A stretch of 64,000 nucleotides of DNA from Guptibacillus hwajinpoensis (GTDB taxonomy: Bacteria; Bacillota; Bacilli; Bacillales; Guptibacillaceae): assembly GCF_001039475.1 (NCBI RefSeq), contig NZ_LELK01000001.1, forward strand, positions 1,089,735-1,153,734, in the 5' to 3' direction. Position numbers and translations under genes: made by a program. Under the pieces are notes generated by a model. The model did not search any database. It was not told the origin of the DNA and saw only the letters and a list, made by a program, of their open reading frames with translations. Shown here piece by piece: positions 24,495-34,405 of this stretch. How positions within the stretch are numbered: position 1 is the stretch's first letter; each line of letters begins with the position of its first letter.

Positions 24495-25415
24495 TTAACT
24501 ATTGATTTGAAAAGCACGATTGGATCGTTCAACTCCGCTTAGAGCGGGTAATAGAACTTCACATCGATACATAGGAAATGCCTCTTCCATTTTCAGACGA
24601 AGTTGCTGCGATGTTCCTACTCTTGTAAACACAATTAAAGTCGGTCCAGCACCACTCAAGGCTACCCCAAACGCTCCATGTTGTGTTGCGTAATTCCTTA
24701 CATAAGCTAAATCAGGGACAAGGTTCTTTCGATACGGTTCATGAAAACGATCGTATTTCATTAATTTACCAGCAAGATCCCAATTGTTCTGTAAAGCCGC
24801 TGCCACGAAGACATTTGCAATGCTACTCGCTTCAACAGCTTCTTGATGTGGTAAGACATTCGGAAGTACAGAACGAGAATCCGTTGTTTTTAATTTATGG
24901 CTAGGAATAAGGGCAATCATTTCTAAGTTCTCAACGGTATTTGAAATCGTCCCTAATTCTCTTATTCCTGAAGCAATAACAAGCCCGCCATAAAGAGAAG
25001 CTGCAACATTGTCCGCGTGTCCCTCGAACTCTGTTGCAATATGAACCTTCTCATCAAGACTTAACCCTAACTCCATCGCGTAGTCCGCAATCTCAACCGC
25101 CGCTACAATCGCTGCAGCACTGCTTCCTAATCCTCTCTCAAGAGGAAGCTCACTTTCCATCGTAACAGTATGTGGCTTCGCATAACGACCATTGCCGTAC
25201 TTCTCTTCAATATACTCAATCGCCTGGTAGATCATATTTTCTTTACCAGCAGGAAACGTTTCGTCAAATTCAATGTAATGGAACGACCAATCCGATGACG
25301 GTTCAAGCTGAACATGAAGGTATCGATCGATAGCAAGACCTATTGAATCAAATCCCGGTCCTAGATTTGATGTGCTGCCCGGGATTTTTAAATGAATTCG
25401 TTCTTCCTGACTCAA
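24495..25415 (-). CDS. thrB: Homoserine kinase
   Basis: This GHMP-family kinase phosphorylates homoserine for threonine synthesis. The 306-residue protein has the N-terminal substrate motif [12 protein letters not shown], the ATP-binding motif [16 protein letters not shown] at about 91-106, and the C-terminal glycine motif [12 protein letters not shown]. It overlaps thrC by 4 bp and is the last gene of the operon. Confidence 0.97.
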   Translation of the reverse strand: MSQEERIHLKIPGSTSNLGPGFDSIGLAIDRYLHVQLEPSSDWSFHYIEFDETFPAGKENMIYQAIEYIEEKYGNGRYAKPHTVTMESELPLERGLGSSAAAIVAAVEIADYAMELGLSLDEKVHIATEFEGHADNVAASLYGGLVIASGIRELGTISNTVENLEMIALIPSHKLKTTDSRSVLPNVLPHQEAVEASSIANVFVAAALQNNWDLAGKLMKYDRFHEPYRKNLVPDLAYVRNYATQHGAFGVALSGAGPTLIVFTRVGTSQQLRLKMEEAFPMYRCEVLLPALSGVERSNRAFQINS

Positions 25416-26470
25416 TGGCTAACACATCCCTTTAACTCTTCCATAAACTTTTCTTTGTCTGCTTCTACAACGCGAGGTTTCACCAATACGTTATCCATCG
25501 CTGTTGATGGATCTTTTAGTCCATTGCCAGTTAAGACAGCAACAACGCTGCTTCCCTTTTCAATTTCACCTGATGCCACCTGTTTCATTACGCCAGCAAC
25601 TGATGCACATGAAGCGGGTTCAGCAAAAACACCCTCTTTTTTTGCGAGTTCCTGATAGGCATCAAGAATTTCCTCATCTGTTACAAAATCCATTTTCCCT
25701 TGTGACTCAAGAACCGCTTCTTCAGCTAGATGCCAACTTGCAGGATTACCAATGCGAATAGCAGTAGCAACCGTTTCAGGGTTAGGGATAATTCTATTTT
25801 GTACAATGGCTGCAGAACCTTCTGCTTCAAATCCACGCATTTGCGGTCGTTTTCCATCGTTTACATACTCCTTAAATCCTTTCCAATAAGCTGAAATATT
25901 CCCTGCATTGCCGACAGGAATTGCCAGCACATCTGGTGCTTTTCCAAGCTGATCACACACTTCAAATGCTGCTGTCTTCTGCCCTTCAAGGCGATAGGGG
26001 TTCACAGAATTCACAAGTGCAATTGGTTCAGTTTCTGCAATATTCCGAACCATCCTAAGCGCTTCATCAAAGTTTCCGTCAATTTCAAAGATTTCTGCAC
26101 CGTATATCATAGCCTGAGCAAGCTTTCCTAGCGCTACTTTTCCTTTTGGAATGACGATGATACACCTAAGACCTGCTCTTGCCCCGTAGGCAGCTGCAGC
26201 TGCGGCTGTGTTTCCTGTTGAGGCACAGATGATGGCATCACTCCCATCCTCTTTCGCCTTTGCTACAGCCATCACCATCCCTCTATCTTTGAACGAACCA
26301 GTTGGGTTTGCTCCTTCAATCTTCACGTACAAAGAAATACCGAGCTCTTGAGAGAGTTGATCTAATTTCAACAGAGGGGTATTTCCCTCGTTTAAACTTA
26401 GCCCTGGTGTGTTTTCACTTATTGGTAAGTAGTCCTTGTATTGCTTCAGGAGCCCATTCCAGCTATTCAT
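25412..26470 (-). CDS. thrC: Threonine synthase
   Basis: This PLP enzyme converts O-phosphohomoserine to threonine. The 352-residue protein carries the PLP lysine in [11 protein letters not shown] (Lys61) and a serine/glycine-rich phosphate loop [15 protein letters not shown], and its length is normal for the Bacillus type. Its start and the hom stop codon share position 26470, and it overlaps thrB by 4 bp. Confidence 0.97.
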   Translation of the reverse strand: MNSWNGLLKQYKDYLPISENTPGLSLNEGNTPLLKLDQLSQELGISLYVKIEGANPTGSFKDRGMVMAVAKAKEDGSDAIICASTGNTAAAAAAYGARAGLRCIIVIPKGKVALGKLAQAMIYGAEIFEIDGNFDEALRMVRNIAETEPIALVNSVNPYRLEGQKTAAFEVCDQLGKAPDVLAIPVGNAGNISAYWKGFKEYVNDGKRPQMRGFEAEGSAAIVQNRIIPNPETVATAIRIGNPASWHLAEEAVLESQGKMDFVTDEEILDAYQELAKKEGVFAEPASCASVAGVMKQVASGEIEKGSSVVAVLTGNGLKDPSTAMDNVLVKPRVVEADKEKFMEELKGCVSH

Positions 26471-27762
26471 TACATTCCCTCCACTCGGTAGCGACTTTTC
26501 ACTTCTACAACAACATCAAGATCTCTCAATCGATTATGAACATCTTCAAAAGCTTTCTGATTAGTTTCATGTGTGATGATCACTAATTCAGCTGTTCCAT
26601 TGTTCACAACAGGCTCCTGAATAAGCTTCTCTAGACTCAACCCACGATCTTGGAAAAGATGTGAAATCTTTGAAAAAGCACCTGGTTCATCTTTAACAAT
26701 CAATCTAATAAAATGTTTGCTCTTGATCTCTTCATCTTCTTTCAACTTACGTTCATGTTGAGGTAGGATGACGCTCTTCCCATTTACGCCAAGTCTCATA
26801 TTCTTAATAACAGCTACAAGGTCAGATACGACGGCAGTTGCTGTTGGGAGCTGTCCTGCACCAGGACCATAAAACATCGTCTCACCGACAGCCTCTCCGT
26901 AAACATAAACCGCGTTGTATTCATCGTTAACGGCTGCTAGTGGATGTCGTGATGGTAGTAATGTCGGTTGAACCGATAACTCAATTGATCCATTTGTAGA
27001 GCTCGCAATTCCCAGTAGTTTAATTGTGTACCCTAGTTTTTTACTATAGGCAATATCATCTTCATCAACGCGTGTAATGCCTTCTACTTTTACATCATCT
27101 AGGCCAACTTTCATGGAAAAACCAAGCGTGCCGAGAATAACCATTTTTCTAGCTGCATCTAGACCTTCTACATCAGCTGTTGGATCTGCTTCTGCAAAGC
27201 CAAGATCCTGCGCTTCCTTCAATACACTTTCATAAGGTACGTTATTTTTTGTCATTTTAGTAAGAATATAATTTGTTGTTCCGTTTACGATTCCCATAAG
27301 CTTCGTAATACGATCAGACGATAAGCCTTCTACTAAACTTCTAAGAATCGGGATACCACCGGCTACACTAGCTTCATAGAATAGGTCGCTCTCATTCTCA
27401 ACAGCCGCTGTTAACAATTCTCTTCCGTGAATCGCCATTAAATCTTTATTAGCTGTTACTACATGTTTCTGATTATTGAGTGAAGCAAGAATGAATTCCT
27501 TAGCCTGATCAATTCCTCCAATAACCTCAATGACAACATCAACGTCAGGGTTGTTAATCACATCATCAGGATTTTGCGTTAGTACACTGTCATCTAGATC
27601 AACGTTACGTTCCTTATCCATGTCTCTTACTAGAACTTTTGCTACTTTAACCTGACAACCGACACGTTGCTGCAATTCCTTCTGGTGGGAATCAATCATA
27701 TGTACCACACCGCTTCCAACTGTTCCTAGTCCTAACAATCCAACTGATACGCAATCCTTCAT
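26470..27762 (-). CDS. hom: Homoserine dehydrogenase
   Basis: This enzyme reduces aspartate semialdehyde to homoserine. The 430-residue protein starts with the NAD(P)-binding fold [14 protein letters not shown]. It has the catalytic domain with [14 protein letters not shown] and [19 protein letters not shown], and a C-terminal ACT domain (about 350-430, [16 protein letters not shown]) for feedback control. It heads a hom-thrC-thrB operon placed between ftsZ and spoIIGA, where B. subtilis has other genes. Confidence 0.97.
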   Translation of the reverse strand: MKDCVSVGLLGLGTVGSGVVHMIDSHQKELQQRVGCQVKVAKVLVRDMDKERNVDLDDSVLTQNPDDVINNPDVDVVIEVIGGIDQAKEFILASLNNQKHVVTANKDLMAIHGRELLTAAVENESDLFYEASVAGGIPILRSLVEGLSSDRITKLMGIVNGTTNYILTKMTKNNVPYESVLKEAQDLGFAEADPTADVEGLDAARKMVILGTLGFSMKVGLDDVKVEGITRVDEDDIAYSKKLGYTIKLLGIASSTNGSIELSVQPTLLPSRHPLAAVNDEYNAVYVYGEAVGETMFYGPGAGQLPTATAVVSDLVAVIKNMRLGVNGKSVILPQHERKLKEDEEIKSKHFIRLIVKDEPGAFSKISHLFQDRGLSLEKLIQEPVVNNGTAELVIITHETNQKAFEDVHNRLRDLDVVVEVKSRYRVEGM

Positions 27763-27818
27763 ATATTCTCCACTCCTTTTGTCCTTCTGGTGAGGACACT
27801 TGTTTTTATATAATGGAC

Positions 27819-27847
27819 ATTATACGTGTGATAGGCGAGGAACACAA
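27819..27847 (-). promoter_or_regulatory. Sigma-A-type promoter of hom-thrC-thrB
   Basis: TTGTGT (27842-27847) and TATAAT (27819-27824) on the minus strand are separated by 17 bp. The leader contains a small hairpin GTCCT ... AGGAC before the ribosome-binding site AAAGGAGTGGAG. Confidence 0.75.
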
Positions 27848-27888
27848 CACCGTTTTCAGAAAAAAAGAAATTTATTTTCTTTTTTCGT

Positions 27889-28048
27889 GGTTCTTTTCGT
27901 AAATATTGTTGCTATAGTGGTTAATCTCCGCTCCAGGATGCTCGCTTTCCGCGGGGCGGGCGGTGAGCCTCCTTCCGCTCCAATCCCTTAGTGTGGTTTT
28001 TTTCAATAGTTGTTTCAAAAGCAACAATCACTTAGAAAAGAGCCTTTT
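27889..28048 (+). repeat. Short-form dispersed inverted-repeat element
   Basis: The left arm TTCTTTTCGTAAATATTG and right arm CAATCACTTAGAAAAGAGCC are inverted relatives. The core keeps AGGATGCTCGCTTTCCGCGG and GGGCGGTGAG but passes straight to CCTTCCGCTCCAAT, losing about 60 bp of the long form. It lies between the hom promoter and the ftsZ terminator. Confidence 0.85.
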
Positions 28049-28078
28049 GAAACGAGACTTTTGCAAATACAAATAAAA

Positions 28079-28103
28079 AACCAGCTCTAATAAAGAGCTG
28101 GTT
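28079..28103 (-). terminator. ftsZ terminator
   Basis: ACCAGCTCT/AGAGCTGGT with a 6-base loop is followed on the minus strand by TTTTTTATTTG, directly after the ftsZ stop. Confidence 0.9.
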
Positions 28104-28110
28104 TACTGGT

Positions 28111-29253
28111 TTATCTTCTATTGCGTTTACGATTACGTAGGAATGTTGGAATATCCAACGTTTCATTCGACTCATCTACACGAGAACCGAATTTAGATGG
28201 TTCTGGCTGTACTTCTTCTTCTTCTTGCTTAGATTGCTGAATCGGAGCACTTTGCTTCGATTGAGAAGAAGGACGAGGCGCTGTTTTCTTTTTATTTTCA
28301 CTTTCATCAAATCCTGTAGCAATGACAGTAACAAGAATTTCATCTTTCAAATCTTCATTGATAACAGAACCGAAGATCATGTTCACATTCTCATCTGATG
28401 CAGATGAAACGATATCTGCTGCTTCATTCACTTCATAAAGACTGAGGTTAGATCCTCCAGTAATGTTCATAAGAACACCTTTTGCACCATCAATTGAAGT
28501 TTCGAGTAAAGGACTTGAGATCGCTTTTTTAGCTGCCTCAGAAGCACGATTCTCTCCTGTTGCAATACCGATACCCATTAATGCAGAACCACGTTCAGTC
28601 ATAATGGTTTTAACATCGGCGAAGTCAAGGTTGATAAGACCTGGTACTGCAATCAAATCTGAGATACCCTGGACACCTTGGCGAAGAACGTTATCCGCTT
28701 CGCGGAACGCTTCAAGCATAGGTGTGTTTTTGTCGACGATTTCAAGCAAGCGATCGTTAGGAATAACAATCAAGGTATCTACTTTTTCTTTAAGCATTGC
28801 AATACCCGTAACTGCTTGCGTTGAACGCTTTTTACCTTCAAACGTAAATGGACGTGTAACTACGCCAACTGTAAGCGCTCCAAGTTCTTTGGCAATTTCA
28901 GCAATAACAGGAGCTGCTCCAGTTCCAGTTCCGCCTCCCATACCTGCTGTTACAAAGACCATATCTGCACCGCTTAGTGCTTCTTGGATCTGTTCTTTGC
29001 TTTCTTCAGCTGCTTTCTTACCAATCTCTGGATTAGCTCCAGCTCCAAGACCTCTTGTTAATTTACCACCAATTTGCATTTTCACTTCAGCTTTTGCAAG
29101 GTTTAATGCTTGTGCATCCGTATTAACAGCGATGAATTCTACACCTTGTACACCATTTTCAATCATTCGATTAACGGCGTTGCTTCCGCCACCGCCAACA
29201 CCGATTACTTTTATTTGCGCTAATTGCTCCATATTCATGTCAAACTCTAACAT
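28111..29253 (-). CDS. ftsZ: Cell division GTPase FtsZ
   Basis: This tubulin-like GTPase forms the Z ring. The 380-residue protein has the GTP tubulin signature GGGTGTG (about 106-112), the N-terminal glycine loop [14 protein letters not shown], a variable Gln/Ser-rich linker, and the C-terminal peptide [15 protein letters not shown] that binds FtsA and SepF. It follows ftsA by 30 bp and is expressed from the ftsA promoters. Confidence 0.99.
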   Translation of the reverse strand: MLEFDMNMEQLAQIKVIGVGGGGSNAVNRMIENGVQGVEFIAVNTDAQALNLAKAEVKMQIGGKLTRGLGAGANPEIGKKAAEESKEQIQEALSGADMVFVTAGMGGGTGTGAAPVIAEIAKELGALTVGVVTRPFTFEGKKRSTQAVTGIAMLKEKVDTLIVIPNDRLLEIVDKNTPMLEAFREADNVLRQGVQGISDLIAVPGLINLDFADVKTIMTERGSALMGIGIATGENRASEAAKKAISSPLLETSIDGAKGVLMNITGGSNLSLYEVNEAADIVSSASDENVNMIFGSVINEDLKDEILVTVIATGFDESENKKKTAPRPSSQSKQSAPIQQSKQEEEEVQPEPSKFGSRVDESNETLDIPTFLRNRKRNRR

Positions 29254-29283
29254 CTTAGGTCCTCCTAATCTTGTAATAGCCCT

Positions 29284-30561
29284 TTATTCAACAAATAGAT
29301 TAAAGAAATTCTTCACTTTCTCTTTCATGCCTGGTGAAGATTTCTCACCTGGTTGAGGTTCGGCTTTTGTTCTACGCTTGGGCTTCACTTCATCTTCAGG
29401 GTTAAGCGATGCTGCTACTTCTTTACCCTGAATTTTCACATTTTTATACGTGAATTGGATAAGACCAATGCCTGTTGTGTATTGCGGTTCGCGTACGCCG
29501 ATATAGTCAGGGACAGCAACGCGTACATTGTGCTGCAGAATATCACGTGCAAGCTCTAGTACACCATCCATTCCAACCATACCTCCGGTTAGAACAAAAC
29601 CGCCTGGCAGTTCACGAATTCCCATTCGCTTAATTTCGTCTTCTATCAATTCTAACATCTCTTCAAGCCGAGGTTCTATAATATGAGCTAATTCGTACTG
29701 ATTAAATTCCTGCTCAGCAGAACTCCCTATAGTCGATACTGTAAAAGCTTCCTCTTCTGAAGCAAGATCAACGAAGGCGTTGCCGTGCTTAATCTTAATT
29801 CGCTCGGCTTCTTCAGTCGTTGTTCTTAGACCAATTGATATATCTTTTGTTACATGGTCGCCACCAATTTGTAGAACGGATGTAGCTTTCAATGAGCCTT
29901 CTTCAAAGATTGAAATAGTTGTAGAACCAGCTCCCATGTTAACAAGAGCCACACCAAGATTACGTTCATCCTTGGAAAGGGCCATTGCTCCACACGCAAG
30001 CGGTTGAAGACAAATATCAGCAATCTCAAGCCCCGCTTTTTCAACGCATCTTAACAGATTATGTAATACCGTCTTGGAACCAGTAATGATTGTTCCTTCC
30101 ATTTCAAGGCGAACGCCAATCATGCCACGTGGATCTGTTATGTCATCTAAGCCATCGACAACGAACTGTCCTGGAATTACATCAATAATTTCTCGCTCAG
30201 GAGGAATAGAAACAACTTGTGCTGCGTCAATTACTCTAGCAATATCCTCATCGTGAATTTCACGATCATCACTCGATACAGCGACTACCCCATGACAAGG
30301 CTGAAGCTGAACATGATTACCATTAATTCCTACGATGACAGAACGAACGGATAACCCTACCATTCTCTCTGCGTTTTCTACTGCCTGTTTAATTGAACGA
30401 ACAGTTTCATCTATATCCACGATCGATCCTTTGCGAATTCCATCTGAAGGCGCACTGCCGACTCCTAGTATATTCAATGAATCGTTTGTCATCTGGCCAA
30501 TGATTACTTTCACATTGGATGTACCGATGTCTAGACTCACATATATCTCATTGCTGTTCAT
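29284..30561 (-). CDS. ftsA: Cell division protein FtsA
   Basis: This actin-like ATPase anchors FtsZ to the membrane. The 425-residue protein has the actin-fold phosphate motifs SLDIGTSNVKVIIG near the N-terminus, VNMGAGSTTISIFEEG in the middle, and PGGFVLTGGMVGMDG. It ends in an amphipathic membrane-targeting helix (KEKVKNFFNLFVE). The start follows GGAGGTGCCAGGAG. The B. subtilis genes sbp, ylxW and ylxX, which normally precede ftsA, are absent. Confidence 0.98.
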   Translation of the reverse strand: MNSNEIYVSLDIGTSNVKVIIGQMTNDSLNILGVGSAPSDGIRKGSIVDIDETVRSIKQAVENAERMVGLSVRSVIVGINGNHVQLQPCHGVVAVSSDDREIHDEDIARVIDAAQVVSIPPEREIIDVIPGQFVVDGLDDITDPRGMIGVRLEMEGTIITGSKTVLHNLLRCVEKAGLEIADICLQPLACGAMALSKDERNLGVALVNMGAGSTTISIFEEGSLKATSVLQIGGDHVTKDISIGLRTTTEEAERIKIKHGNAFVDLASEEEAFTVSTIGSSAEQEFNQYELAHIIEPRLEEMLELIEDEIKRMGIRELPGGFVLTGGMVGMDGVLELARDILQHNVRVAVPDYIGVREPQYTTGIGLIQFTYKNVKIQGKEVAASLNPEDEVKPKRRTKAEPQPGEKSSPGMKEKVKNFFNLFVE

Positions 30562-31023
30562 TCTCCTGGCACCTCCTTCAAAATACTACCATATACAGGT
30601 ATTTTTATTTTCTCTATATTAGGGTTGAAAAAATGCCCAACACCTTTATATACACAACAACCAACAGAATTAAACTTCCTCAAGGTTGAATTATTTATCT
30701 CCCGGGAAGAATGTGATATAAGGACTCTATTCCACAAATGCGTTTATTTCCCTTCTTTTGTACAGGATTTTCTTTTACTTCTAATCTTATATCATTTCAA
30801 TCTCTCATTCTAGTTCAACAAAATAAAAAGAAGCACGTAAATAACAGTCTACACCATGTGATTGCAGTATAAAAGTCACTGTATCAATAATTGGTTAGTT
30901 TTTTTCAAATTCTGTCTTATATTAATGGTTTTCTGCACTTTACACTATAAAATGACCTGCTTATAACCGTTCGTTAAAAAAGTTTATTCCTTGTCCATTC
31001 ATCAAAAGACAATTTAACATTTC
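30562..31023. other. ftsAZ upstream region, no gene
   Basis: This 462-bp AT-rich gap has no credible open frame. It holds the sigma-H-type promoter described separately and several weaker -10-like boxes (for example TATAAG and TATACT on the minus strand). No clear terminator for divIB is visible. Confidence 0.7.
30729..30755 (-). promoter_or_regulatory. Sigma-H-type promoter upstream of ftsAZ
   Basis: On the minus strand GAAGGGAAA (30747-30755; 8 of 9 positions of RnAGGAwww) is 11 bp from GTGGAAT (30729-30735; full match to RnnGAAT). B. subtilis ftsAZ has a sigma-H promoter that raises FtsZ at the onset of sporulation, so both sequence and context agree. Confidence 0.72.
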
Positions 31024-31800
31024 TTATGATTCTGGCTTTTCTTCTACCTTTACTTCTTCATATGGTTCAAGCCAGCTACCTTCGTTCAAGTACAGAATTC
31101 CTTTTGGCTTATCTTTTAATTTGTTCACAATGAGCGGATAACTGTTAACTTTCTCGGAAAAAGTGGTAATACTTGTTCTCACTTCATACCCATCGGTCAT
31201 ATATAACGTCAGGTTAAACGCTTTTGTGTCATCTGGAGTATAGTGAATTTCAGAAATCCGATTAATAACACTCATCTTGACTTTCCTAAGCTCACCAGCC
31301 ATATCTGAGAGCTCTGTGCTTTCGTTCCATTGCATAAGGATAGGCGCGCTTACAGGCGTATCTCCTTTTGGTAATGCTTCAAGGATGGAACCAGTTTGTA
31401 AAATTGGGAAGTACTTGCTTCCCTTTTTCAGGTAAGCTACCCGTTCATTCTCTGTAACTTCGATAAGCACAGTAGCAGGAAATTTCCTTGAAACTTTCGC
31501 ATCTGAAATTTCTTTGGATTTCTCGACGCTTTCAGCAATCTTCTTTGTGTTTATATTCCAGAAGCTAATGCTTTCGTCCACTCCGCTTAACTTCTGTATT
31601 TCTTCTTGTGGAACATAATTATTCCCTGACACGTCAACATTCCGAATATGACTTAAGGAAGATTGGAAATAAATGATCAGCAAAATGAGAAAGAAAAAGA
31701 TTGATAGATAGACAATCAGCCTTCTATTCGCACGCTGCTTACGCTGTGCTTTTAATGTAGGAATCCGATCTTCAATTGTGACAACTTTGCGATCTTCCAT
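31024..31800 (-). CDS. divIB: Cell division protein DivIB (FtsQ)
   Basis: DivIB is a bitopic septal protein that works with FtsL and DivIC and supports PBP2B. The 258-residue protein has a basic cytoplasmic tail (QRKQRANRR), one membrane helix at about 27-46, a POTRA domain beginning IRNVDVSGNNYVPQEEI, and an acidic C-terminal tail. It lies downstream of murB as usual but is separated from it by about 500 bp that hold a terminator, a repeat element and an own promoter. Confidence 0.95.
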   Translation of the reverse strand: MEDRKVVTIEDRIPTLKAQRKQRANRRLIVYLSIFFFLILLIIYFQSSLSHIRNVDVSGNNYVPQEEIQKLSGVDESISFWNINTKKIAESVEKSKEISDAKVSRKFPATVLIEVTENERVAYLKKGSKYFPILQTGSILEALPKGDTPVSAPILMQWNESTELSDMAGELRKVKMSVINRISEIHYTPDDTKAFNLTLYMTDGYEVRTSITTFSEKVNSYPLIVNKLKDKPKGILYLNEGSWLEPYEEVKVEEKPES

Positions 31801-31908
31801 TGTCTTGCCTCCGTCTCCGGTTAGTAAACTATTGACTCTTTTACGAGCAAAAAACGCCCATCATGGCAACCGAACGGCATGATAAACCTCATAATAGTCA
31901 TTTCACAT

Positions 31909-31917
31909 ATTATAGCA
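31909..31917 (-). promoter_or_regulatory. Extended -10 promoter of divIB
   Basis: TGCTATAAT on the minus strand is a perfect extended -10 box. No strong -35 box is visible (GATAAT at 17 bp). The leader to divIB is about 100 nt long and can fold into ATCATG ... CATGAT followed by GGGCGTTTTTT, which may attenuate. Confidence 0.5.
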
Positions 31918-32085
31918 CATTTACGGGACTTATTATCCACACGATAGAAATTCATACCATATAATTATTTGCTTCCAATTTCATAATGGAAACCTTTGGT
32001 ACGATCTTTTAGAAGCGGTGATTCGTTCCCATTTATTATCACAAAATAATTGTCACATTTGTATTGGGTTTAGGTCAAAAAAAAG

Positions 32086-32255
32086 AGCGCTTTTCGTAGA
32101 CATTGTTGCTATTAGAGTGGGTTAATTTCCGCTTTGGGTTGCTCGCTTTCCGCGGGGCGGGCGGTGACCACCTTCCGCTCCAATTTGCTAAGTGTGGTTT
32201 TTCATATAAAAATTCTTATAAAAGTAACAATCTTTTAGAAAGAGCCTTTAGAAAA
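32086..32255 (+). repeat. Short-form dispersed inverted-repeat element
   Basis: The left arm GCTTTTCGTAGACATTGTTGC and the right arm AGTAACAATCTTTTAGAAAGAGCC are inverted relatives. The core carries GCTCGCTTTCCGCGG and GGGCGGTGA and jumps to CCTTCCGCTCCAATTTGC, the same shortening as the copy at 27.9 kb. The sequence AAAAAAAGAGCGCTTTT occurs on both sides of it. Confidence 0.85.
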
Positions 32256-32262
32256 AAGCAAA

Positions 32263-32298
32263 AAAAGAGCGCTTTTGCTTACAAAAGGGCTCTTCACT
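32263..32298 (-). terminator. murB terminator
   Basis: On the minus strand AAGAGCCCTTTTG and CAAAAGCGCTCTT form a 13-bp stem with one mismatch, followed by TTTTTTT. Confidence 0.85.
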
Positions 32299-33210
32299 CT
32301 ACTCATATACAATTTCTACTTCTGTTTGAAGATCAATATCATACCGATTTTTCACAGTCTTTTTCACCAAGTTAATTAGGGCCAAAACATCGTCTGCTTT
32401 TGCTCCACCAACATTAACGATAAAATTGCCATGCATGTTCGAAATTTGTGCACCTCCGATTTGGTGCCCTTTCAATCCCGATTGTTCGACTAACTTGCCC
32501 GCATGATTCGGTAGAGGGTTTCGAAACACGCTTCCACAGCAGGGCTCTTTCCATGGCTGGGTATCTGATCGATAGTCTTTATTCTTGTTCATTTCTGCAA
32601 TGATGGAATCTTTGTTTCCCTTCTTCAAGTCAAAGATGGCTACTACAACGATTCCAGACCTTTGCTGAAGTATAGAAGTCCGATAGGAGAATTCCATTTC
32701 TTCATTAGTAAGCCATTCCAAACGTCCATCCTTAAACAACACTAACGCTTTAGTTAAGATGTCTGAAATTTCCGAACCATGAGCTCCAGCATTCATGTAG
32801 ACAGCACCGCCAACTGAACCCGGAATGCCACCTGCAAATTCAAAACCAGACAATCCCTCTTTACTGATGAATGCAACTAGCTTAATGAGAGAATGACCTC
32901 CCGCAACTCGAAGTTCAGTTCCATTGAGTTCTAGGTCGTCCATGCCTTTTCCAAGCTTAATGACGACTCCATCTATCCCTTTATCACTTACTAGCAAGTT
33001 AGATCCGCGTCCAATCGCACGCCATTTTACATCATGTTCGTAAATCGCCTTCATTATTTTCCTCAGCGATTTAGTGTTCTTTGGTTCAATTAGTAAATCA
33101 GCTGGTCCACCGATTCGAATGGTCGTATGTTTGGACATCGGTTCGTTTACACGAATTCTGCCAACATCTTCTTTTCGTAACGTTTCTGCTAACCGTGTTA
33201 ATTTACTCAT
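32299..33210 (-). CDS. murB: UDP-N-acetylenolpyruvoylglucosamine reductase
   Basis: This FAD enzyme reduces UDP-GlcNAc-enolpyruvate to UDP-MurNAc. The 303-residue protein has FAD-binding motifs IGRGSNLLVSDKGIDGVVI and SVGGAVYMNAGAHGSEI, and the type II active-site segment CCGSVFRNP with the catalytic serine. It follows spoVE by 26 bp. In B. subtilis murG lies between spoVE and murB; here it is absent. Confidence 0.97.
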   Translation of the reverse strand: MSKLTRLAETLRKEDVGRIRVNEPMSKHTTIRIGGPADLLIEPKNTKSLRKIMKAIYEHDVKWRAIGRGSNLLVSDKGIDGVVIKLGKGMDDLELNGTELRVAGGHSLIKLVAFISKEGLSGFEFAGGIPGSVGGAVYMNAGAHGSEISDILTKALVLFKDGRLEWLTNEEMEFSYRTSILQQRSGIVVVAIFDLKKGNKDSIIAEMNKNKDYRSDTQPWKEPCCGSVFRNPLPNHAGKLVEQSGLKGHQIGGAQISNMHGNFIVNVGGAKADDVLALINLVKKTVKNRYDIDLQTEVEIVYE

Positions 33211-33236
33211 TATGACCTCCTAACATCCGAACATCG

Positions 33237-34346
33237 TTAAAACTTAGCATATCGACTGATATTTAGAAGCACACCCATTGCGACAAGCATTAGTGTTAAT
33301 GATGAACCGCCATAACTAAGGAAAGGAAGCGTAATGCCTGTAACAGGCATTAGTCCTGTTACAACCCCAATATTAATCATAACTTGGATAGCCAGCATTC
33401 CAATGATTCCTACTGCTAGGAGACTTCCAAATAAGTCAGGAGCTCTAAGGGCAATCCTAATCCCTCTCCATAGAAGAAGAGAGAATAAAAGAATTACGAA
33501 TGTCCCGCCAATAAACCCTAGTTCTTCTGATAAAATTGCAAAAATAAAATCAGTTTGTGGTTCAGGTAAATAGTAGAATTTCTGTCGACTCTGCCCTAAG
33601 CCAAGTCCCATCAGACCCCCAGGTCCAATAGCATAGAGAGATTGAATAATTTGAAATCCACTTCCAAGCGGATCGCTCCAAGGATCTAAATACGATGTGA
33701 TTCTCGCAATACGATAGGGAGCTGATAAAATCAATCCAGCAAAACCAGCTAGACCGATCATTCCAAGCCATACAAAGTGAGATATCCTTGCACCAGATAT
33801 GAAAATCATCATCACACATGTTCCGACCATCACTGCGCCTGTTCCAAGATCTGGTTGGAGCATAATCATCGCAAACGCGATGAAGACAATACCAAGAGAT
33901 GGGACTAACCCTTTCTTGAAAGAAGTAATTCGCTTTTGATTTTCAGAAAGATATTTAGCAAGGAACGCAATCATTGCAAGTTTTGTAAATTCAGAAGGTT
34001 GAATCGAAAACGCACCAACACCAAGCCAGCTTCTAGCTCCTCCTCGAACAAGTCCTATACCAGGTATAAGAACAAGAACTAGAAGAATAAAACAGATAAG
34101 CACCCCTACTTTAGACCATGTTCTCCATGTCCAATACTCCACGTTCATAACGAAGAACATAGCTACAATACCAATACCAGCAAAAAGAAGCTGTCTTTTT
34201 GCGAAGAAAAAGGCATCGTCAAATTTATAGGATGCCCAAACAGCGCTGGCACTGTATACCATAATTAATCCAATTGCTAACAGAACAAGCGTAGCAGTTA
34301 AAAAAACGAGGTCTGGCGTTGATTTTGTTTTCGGCAATAGACCCAC
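33237..34346 (-). CDS. spoVE: SEDS-family glycosyltransferase SpoVE (FtsW/RodA type)
   Basis: SpoVE is the sporulation-specific peptidoglycan polymerase that pairs with SpoVD to build spore cortex. The 369-residue protein has about ten membrane segments, the SEDS signatures VYSASAVWASYKFDD, GGARSWLGVG and QPSEFTKLAMI, and the C-terminal GITLPFLSYGGSS. The match with B. subtilis SpoVE in length and wording is close. The start is either the GTG at 34346 or the TTG at 34337, which suits the GGAG site better. Confidence 0.94.
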   Translation of the reverse strand: MGLLPKTKSTPDLVFLTATLVLLAIGLIMVYSASAVWASYKFDDAFFFAKRQLLFAGIGIVAMFFVMNVEYWTWRTWSKVGVLICFILLVLVLIPGIGLVRGGARSWLGVGAFSIQPSEFTKLAMIAFLAKYLSENQKRITSFKKGLVPSLGIVFIAFAMIMLQPDLGTGAVMVGTCVMMIFISGARISHFVWLGMIGLAGFAGLILSAPYRIARITSYLDPWSDPLGSGFQIIQSLYAIGPGGLMGLGLGQSRQKFYYLPEPQTDFIFAILSEELGFIGGTFVILLFSLLLWRGIRIALRAPDLFGSLLAVGIIGMLAIQVMINIGVVTGLMPVTGITLPFLSYGGSSLTLMLVAMGVLLNISRYAKF

Positions 34347-34405
34347 ACTCCGTTATCGTCGATTTTACCTAACCGTTAGAACCGGATAAGCAAGACAACC
34401 TCTCA

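Noticed and set aside
28463-29356. 297-codon open frame on the plus strand across ftsZ
   Set aside because: It is the antisense shadow of ftsZ; the composition is typical of a reversed conserved gene and there is no ribosome-binding site.
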